A stretch of DNA of 16,837 nt. It comes from Oscillospiraceae bacterium. GTDB taxonomy: Bacteria > Bacillota > Clostridia > Oscillospirales > Ruminococcaceae. Both the position numbers and the translations under genes were made by a program. This document shows, one piece after another, positions 13,058 to 16,837 of the stretch (the stretch's first letter is position 1; each line of letters begins with the position of its first letter). Under the pieces are notes generated by a model. It was given only the letters and a program-made list of their open reading frames with translations, searched no databases and was not told where the DNA came from. The stretch is taken from positions 1 to 16,837 of the forward strand of contig JAEDLA010000007.1 in the NCBI GenBank assembly GCA_016295545.1, in the 5' to 3' direction.

Positions 13058-13891
13058 ATGAAAAAAGTTGTAACAATTCAGGATATTTCTTGTTTCGGAA
13101 AGTGTTCGCTGACGGTAGCACTGCCCATAATTTCAGCAATGGGAATTGAAACAGCTGTAATACCAACAGCTGTGCTTTCTACGCATACAGGCGGATTTAC
13201 CGGTTATACATTCCGTGACCTTACTGATGATATATCAAAGATTGCCGAACACTGGAAGAAGCTTGACCTGAGCTTTAATGCAATTTATACAGGTTATCTC
13301 GGCTCAAAAAGGCAGGTTCAGGTGATTTCTCAGTTTTTCAGAGACTTCCGGACAGCTGATAATGTTATTGTAGTTGATCCTGTGCTTGGAGACGCAGGAA
13401 AATTTTATGCCGGCTTTGACAGGGAATTTGTCAGTGAGATGAAGAAGCTCTGCCAGATGGCGGACTACATTATCCCAAATATGACGGAGGTTTCTTTCCT
13501 GCTGGATATTCCCTACACTGAAAATTACGATGAAGCCTATGTAAAGGAGGCTCTTGTCAGGCTTGCTGAGACAGGCTGCAAAACTCCGGTCATTACGGGA
13601 GTTCACTTTGGTGACGGCAGACAGGGAGCAGCGGCTTATGACAGTGCTAATGGTGAATTCTGCTTTTCATTCGGAAAAAATATTGAGCATACTGTTCATG
13701 GAACGGGAGATATTTTTGCAAGTGTATTCACCGGAGCGATAGTGCTGGGGAAATCGCTTCAGAGAGCGCTTGATATAGCCGTTTCCTATACGCTGGACTG
13801 CATTGTGGCAACGCTGCCGGAAATAGAAGAAATGTGGTACGGCACAGACTTTGAGCTTTGCATTGGAAAGCTTGTTGAATACGTTAAGTGA
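13058..13891 (+). CDS. Pyridoxal/pyridoxamine kinase-like protein (PfkB/ribokinase superfamily)
   Basis: A 277-residue cytoplasmic kinase. The family marks are in order: QDISCFGKCSL (8-18) near the substrate site, LSTHTGG (40-46), the DPVLGDAGK segment (107-115), IIPNMTEVSFL (138-148) and the anion-hole/catalytic motif HGTGDIFAS (214-222) with D218 as the base. These match PdxK/PdxY-type kinases that phosphorylate vitamin B6 vitamers using ATP; related hydroxymethylpyrimidine kinases (ThiD) share the fold, but the DPVLGD and STHTGG forms favour B6. The substrate is inferred. GGAG lies 6 bases before the ATG. It is monocistronic: its own promoter is in the palindromic element and a strong terminator follows. 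Confidence 0.92.
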   Translation: MKKVVTIQDISCFGKCSLTVALPIISAMGIETAVIPTAVLSTHTGGFTGYTFRDLTDDISKIAEHWKKLDLSFNAIYTGYLGSKRQVQVISQFFRDFRTADNVIVVDPVLGDAGKFYAGFDREFVSEMKKLCQMADYIIPNMTEVSFLLDIPYTENYDEAYVKEALVRLAETGCKTPVITGVHFGDGRQGAAAYDSANGEFCFSFGKNIEHTVHGTGDIFASVFTGAIVLGKSLQRALDIAVSYTLDCIVATLPEIEEMWYGTDFELCIGKLVEYVK

Positions 13892-13895
13892 GTAT

Positions 13896-13949
13896 AAAAA
13901 CTTTCTGTGAATTGTCAATCTGCACAAATTCACAGAAAGTTTTTATTTA
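13896..13949 (+). terminator. Intrinsic terminator of the pdxK-like gene
   Basis: A perfect 18-bp stem (13896-13913 with 13927-13944) with a 13-nt loop begins five bases after the stop codon. Its arms start with AAAAACTTTC and end with GAAAGTTTTT, giving the T-run, which continues as ATTT. The symmetric A/T ends could also terminate transcripts from the other strand. Confidence 0.93.
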
Positions 13950-14037
13950 AATCGCCGAATTTACAAAAAATCCTTAATTTTTACCAAATTGTAATATTTA
14001 AGTAACCAGTTTGTTACAAACTTTCCTAAAAAATGTG

Positions 14038-14043
14038 TATAAT
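14038..14043 (+). promoter_or_regulatory. Candidate -10 box for the GH9 gene
   Basis: TATAAT at 14038-14043 is preceded by TGTG, and a partial -35 TTACAA lies 18 bp upstream at 14014-14019. A transcript would start near 14050, giving a leader of about 195 nt. The promoter is weaker than that of the GH48 gene, so the exact position is uncertain. Confidence 0.45.
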
Positions 14044-14076
14044 TAAAATATGACATATTATAGGCACACTCCGAAA

Positions 14077-14169
14077 CTGTCCTACTGACAGACGGACATT
14101 TTTTCAGCATTTTTTCGCCTACAGCGGCGAAAATAGCCGTATAGCCTTAAATTCCGGCTATATACCGGC
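14077..14169 (+). promoter_or_regulatory. Structured leader of the GH9 gene: three successive hairpins, possible attenuation region
   Basis: Hairpin 1: TGTCC (14078-14082) pairs with GGACA (14094-14098) and is followed by six Ts, like a terminator; a competing stem CTGTC/GACAG (14077-14081 / 14087-14091) excludes it. Hairpin 2: TTTTCGCC (14112-14119) with GGCGAAAA (14126-14133). Hairpin 3: TATAGCC (14140-14146) with GGCTATA (14156-14162), enclosed by GCCG (14136-14139) with CGGC (14166-14169); ATAGCCG (14133-14139) can compete for the same partner. No known riboswitch class is recognised. The rest of the gap (13950-14037, 14170-14243) is AT-rich or plain leader. Confidence 0.45.
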
Positions 14170-14243
14170 AGACGTGTTTGCTGAAAATCAAGTCACCGTT
14201 CCTGTGCGGACAGCTCCTTATCTTTAGAAAGAAGTGTGATAAA

Positions 14244-16517
14244 ATGTTCAAAAATAATTTCAAAAAACTCAAAGCTGCTGTTTGCAGCGGTATTCTTGCA
14301 GTAACCGCTTTCACCGCCCCTCTCTCCGCATCATTTGCTCCGGCAATCAATGCTTCTGCGGCTGGAAATGACAACTACGCAAGATTACTTCAGTACTCTC
14401 TCTATTTTTATGACGCAAATATGTGCGGAACTGATGTAAACGATAAATCCGCTCTTACATGGAGAAGCAACTGCCATACAGATGACGAGGTTCCCGGAGG
14501 CTACCATGATGCCGGTGACCACGCAATGTTCGGTCTGCCTCAGGGCTTTACAGCATCTGTTCTCGGCTGGAGCTACTATGAATTCAAGGACGCTTACGAC
14601 AGCACAGGTCAGACAGCACATTATAAACTGATAATGGATCGTTTCTGTGACTTCTTCAAGCGTTCCACAAAGCTCAGCGGAAACAGCGTTTCCAGCTTCC
14701 TCTATCAGAAGGGCGACGGAAATGATGACCACAGTTACTGGGGTGCTCCCGAGCTTCAGCCAGGCGGAAGAAAAATGTTCTGGACTTCCAACAGCGCCAG
14801 TGATATTGCTGCCGACTATGCAGCAGCACTTGCTATCAACTATATAAACTTCGGCAATCAGGAAGACCTCAAGTACGCAGAAGCTCTCTATAACTTCTCC
14901 ATACAGCACAATAAGTGTGAATCAAACGGTACTTCCGGCTTCTATTATGCAAATGGCTGCAGTCCTCAGGACGAACAGGCAAATGCAGCAGGCTGGCTCT
15001 ACCTTGCCACAAAGAATGAGAAATATAAAAGTGACTGCGCCTCAAAGCAGACTCAGTATCTGGGCTGGTGCGACGGCTGGGATAACAGAGGTCTTGCTGC
15101 AGCCTGTGTTTATTCTTACATTACTAACGACTGGAATAAGGTAAACAGCTATCTTGGCACCCTTTGCAACAGCAGTAATTACCTTTGCATGGACGACTGG
15201 GGCAGCGCAAGACTTAACTGTTCTGTACAGTTTACAGCTCTTGTTGCTACAAAGCACGGCGCTAACTACGGTTCATGGTGTCAGGGACAGATGGATTACA
15301 TTCTCGGCAATAACCAGTTCAATACCTGTTTTGTAACAGGATTTGCTTCAAATTCCGCAAAAAATGTTCACCACAGAGCAGCTTCCGGCTATCAGGGATA
15401 CAATCCTCCGGACGGCATGAACGAGTATACAACAACATATCACCCCACAAAGAGCCACGTTCTTATAGGTGCTCTCGCAGGCGGTCCTGATAAGTCAGGT
15501 AACTATTCTGACGTTATGAACGACTATAAGTGCAATGAAGTTGCAATTGACTATAACTCAGGTCTTGTAGGTGCAGCTGCCGGTCTTTACTCAATGTACA
15601 AGACAGGTTCAGTTGACTCTTCAATCGAGGGAGTAGGCACTGTTCAGAATAATCCTGTTACTACAACTTCCACAACAACTACAACTACCACTACAACAAC
15701 TCAGCAGAATTCAAACAATACAACAACTACAACTACAACAACACAGAATAATCCAAATCCCGGCACAACAACTACAAACAATAACGTTTCTTCCGGTAAA
15801 TACACCATTAATCCCAAGCAGTCCATAAAGTATTCAACTCTTGGCGATGACAAAATGTTCGGATTTGCTTATGAGGACTTTGGTCTGACTGCCGGTTCAA
15901 CTGAAAAAATCAAGAAAATTGAAGTAACTATCTCCACTCCAAACGGAAGTATCGGTAAATGGCAGGGCGCTTTCGGTTCTTCAACAAAGGTTGCTGCTGA
16001 CGATTACTGGTATATGACTAAACAGCAGGAGGCAAGCTTCAGCGGAAATTCAGGTACTGTTACATGGAATGTAGATTCCGCAACAGCTGATATTATTCAG
16101 TACGGCTACGGCGGACAGTTTAAGTTCGGTGTATGGTGGATCGACTGCGACGATTTCGTAATTGATTCTATTACAATTTATACTGACGGAACAGCTGCTG
16201 CAACAACTACTACAACTACAACAAAACAGACTACCACAACAACTACAACTACAACCACCACCACAACAACTACCACTACAACAAATAATAATGTTTCAGT
16301 TACATTATGGGGCGACTCAGACCTTGACGGCAAGGTAGGAATCTCCGACGTAGTAAAAGTAATGATGTACGTTGCAAATAAGGACGCTAATCCCATAAGT
16401 GCTCAGGGACTTGCTAATTCTGACGTTTACAACAGCGGTGACGGTGTGTTTATCTCCGATGCACTTTCAATTCAGAAAAAGGTAGCGCAGATAATAAACA
16501 GTCTGCCTGAAAATTAA
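14244..16517 (+). CDS. GH9 endoglucanase with CBM-like domain and C-terminal dockerin (cellulosomal)
   Basis: I choose the ATG at 14244: MFKNNFKKLK and the following hydrophobic stretch form a clean signal peptide (cleavage near ASA, 37-39), with a modest AAGAAG ribosome binding site. An in-frame TTG at 14178 would bury it. The 757-residue product has a GH9 catalytic domain (about 43-455) with DAGDH (89-93, general base D92), VHHR (375-378) and NEVAIDYNSG with the acid E432; a Thr-rich linker (473-511); a beta-rich domain (about 517-648) resembling a ruminococcal carbohydrate-binding module, family not assigned; a second Thr linker (654-680); and a dockerin (684-752) with DSDLDGKVGISD and DVYNSGDGVFISD. 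It cleaves internal beta-1,4-glucan bonds in the cellulosome alongside GH48. No CBM3c or N-terminal Ig module is present. Confidence 0.95.
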   Translation: MFKNNFKKLKAAVCSGILAVTAFTAPLSASFAPAINASAAGNDNYARLLQYSLYFYDANMCGTDVNDKSALTWRSNCHTDDEVPGGYHDAGDHAMFGLPQGFTASVLGWSYYEFKDAYDSTGQTAHYKLIMDRFCDFFKRSTKLSGNSVSSFLYQKGDGNDDHSYWGAPELQPGGRKMFWTSNSASDIAADYAAALAINYINFGNQEDLKYAEALYNFSIQHNKCESNGTSGFYYANGCSPQDEQANAAGWLYLATKNEKYKSDCASKQTQYLGWCDGWDNRGLAAACVYSYITNDWNKVNSYLGTLCNSSNYLCMDDWGSARLNCSVQFTALVATKHGANYGSWCQGQMDYILGNNQFNTCFVTGFASNSAKNVHHRAASGYQGYNPPDGMNEYTTTYHPTKSHVLIGALAGGPDKSGNYSDVMNDYKCNEVAIDYNSGLVGAAAGLYSMYKTGSVDSSIEGVGTVQNNPVTTTSTTTTTTTTTTQQNSNNTTTTTTTTQNNPNPGTTTTNNNVSSGKYTINPKQSIKYSTLGDDKMFGFAYEDFGLTAGSTEKIKKIEVTISTPNGSIGKWQGAFGSSTKVAADDYWYMTKQQEASFSGNSGTVTWNVDSATADIIQYGYGGQFKFGVWWIDCDDFVIDSITIYTDGTAAATTTTTTTKQTTTTTTTTTTTTTTTTTTNNNVSVTLWGDSDLDGKVGISDVVKVMMYVANKDANPISAQGLANSDVYNSGDGVFISDALSIQKKVAQIINSLPEN
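15660..15776 (+). repeat. Low-complexity ACN tract encoding the first Thr linker
   Basis: Residues 473-511 of the GH9 enzyme are mostly threonine, with short Gln/Asn/Pro breaks. The codons alternate among ACA, ACT and ACC rather than repeating one triplet. The protein segment is a flexible, probably O-glycosylated spacer between catalytic and binding domains. Confidence 0.9.
16203..16283 (+). repeat. Low-complexity ACN tract encoding the second Thr linker
   Basis: Residues 654-680 are threonine except for one Lys-Gln pair, joining the CBM-like domain to the dockerin. The unbroken run of 18 threonines makes this stretch prone to length change by replication slippage. Confidence 0.9.
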
Positions 16518-16527
16518 CATAACAAAA

Positions 16528-16567
16528 AAGGCTGTACAGCGTGTTGCTGTGCAGCCTTAATTTTTTT
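16528..16567 (+). terminator. Intrinsic terminator of the GH9 gene
   Basis: AAGGCTGTACAGC (16528-16540) pairs with GCTGTGCAGCCTT (16546-16558), with one G-U wobble and a GTGTT loop, then AATTTTTTT. It begins ten bases after the stop codon. Confidence 0.93.
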
Positions 16568-16571
16568 ACTG

Positions 16572-16736
16572 ATACTATTCTCATTTGAAAATCATGATAA
16601 AAAATCATGATTTTCATAGCCGCCACAGGCGGCGTATGAGAATGTATGAGACGGATTTTATGCCGTTATACGGCATAAAATGGCGTGTGTGTCAGCACAC
16701 GCTCTCTATCAAACTATTTCAATAGTTTGATAGAGA
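16572..16736. repeat. Cluster of five hairpins downstream of the GH9 gene
   Basis: Five stems in 165 bp: GAAAATCATGAT with ATCATGATTTTC (16587-16598 / 16604-16615); GCCGCC with GGCGGC (16619-16624 / 16628-16633); both enclosed by ATTCTCAT with ATGAGAAT (16577-16584 / 16636-16643), extended by ATAC with GTAT, making a three-way junction; ATTTTATGCCGT with ACGGCATAAAAT (16655-16666 / 16670-16681); GCGTGTG with CACACGC (16683-16689 / 16696-16702); and a stem of about 14-16 bp from 16703-16718 to 16721-16736. It holds no open reading frame. It could be a palindromic intergenic repeat or a structured RNA; no known family is recognised. Confidence 0.7.
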
Positions 16737-16837
16737 ATTAGTATAAGCACACGTTCAAGTTCTTTTCTTCTTCTGGTAATTTATAAGTCAATCTGTAAAT
16801 AACACAAGTACGCCTGCTTCACAAAATTAAAACAGTG
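16737..16837. other. Terminal 100 bp without a recognisable gene
   Basis: No coding region with a start and ribosome binding site is seen on either strand in this AT-rich tail, and no promoter stands out. The next gene presumably lies beyond the window. Confidence 0.5.

Noticed and set aside
14178..14243. Upstream TTG extension of the GH9 gene
   Set aside because: It would place 22 residues in front of a normal signal peptide, has no suitable ribosome binding site and overlaps the structured leader.
15660..16283. Thr-codon tracts as a tandem-repeat or phase-variation system
   Set aside because: The units are codons in frame with mixed third bases; slippage would change linker length without switching the gene off.
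16178..16396. Minus-strand frame rich in valine opposite the Thr linker of GH9
   Set aside because: It is the antisense image of the ACN repeats; the product is low complexity and has no start signals.

Overview
The window looks like chromosomal DNA from a cellulosome-producing ruminococcus, closest in style to Ruminococcus flavefaciens. The evidence is two secreted cellulases (GH48 and GH9) ending in nearly identical ruminococcal-type dockerins, long poly-threonine linkers, a moderate-to-low GC content judged by eye, and Gram-positive ribosome binding sites and sigma-A promoters. The species call is inference from domain style.

Left third (1-5620, minus strand): a polycistronic unit read right to left. 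An ABC ATPase, a six-helix ABC-2 permease, a GldG-like auxiliary protein and a DUF4340 membrane-anchored protein are joined by 1-bp overlaps or a 5-bp gap and form a gliding-type ABC exporter/remodelling module of unknown substrate. About 100 bp further on is a lysophospholipase-like alpha/beta hydrolase that runs off the left edge. A perfect dyad sits between the DUF4340 gene and the hydrolase gene.

Middle (5621-9240): a 660-bp divergent intergenic region, then the GH48 exocellulase gene behind a consensus promoter and a leader containing a terminator-like hairpin. A strong terminator follows, and then an ArsC/Spx-fold gene in which both cysteines of the usual CxxC site are serine. A bidirectional terminator separates it from the convergent genes.

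Right-middle (9238-12697, minus strand): tex (RNA-binding transcription accessory protein), a GIY-YIG domain protein that overlaps it, and a membrane-anchored M23 endopeptidase with its own likely promoter. Between tex and the divergent pyridoxal-kinase-like gene lies the most unusual non-coding feature: an imperfect palindrome of about 300 bp with nested hairpins. Each arm ends in an outward-facing sigma-A promoter, one aimed at tex and one at the kinase gene.

Right end (13945-16837, plus strand): a structured leader, then a GH9 endoglucanase (GH9 - Thr linker - carbohydrate-binding-like domain - Thr linker - dockerin), a strong terminator and a cluster of five further hairpins. No gene is seen in the last 100 bases.

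Functionally, the GH48 (processive, reducing-end) and GH9 (endo- or processive endo-) enzymes are the classic synergistic pair for crystalline cellulose. Their dockerins are alike enough (about 58 of 73 positions, counted by eye) to be expected to bind the same cohesin class. The remaining genes are housekeeping or envelope functions with no demonstrated link to cellulose use.
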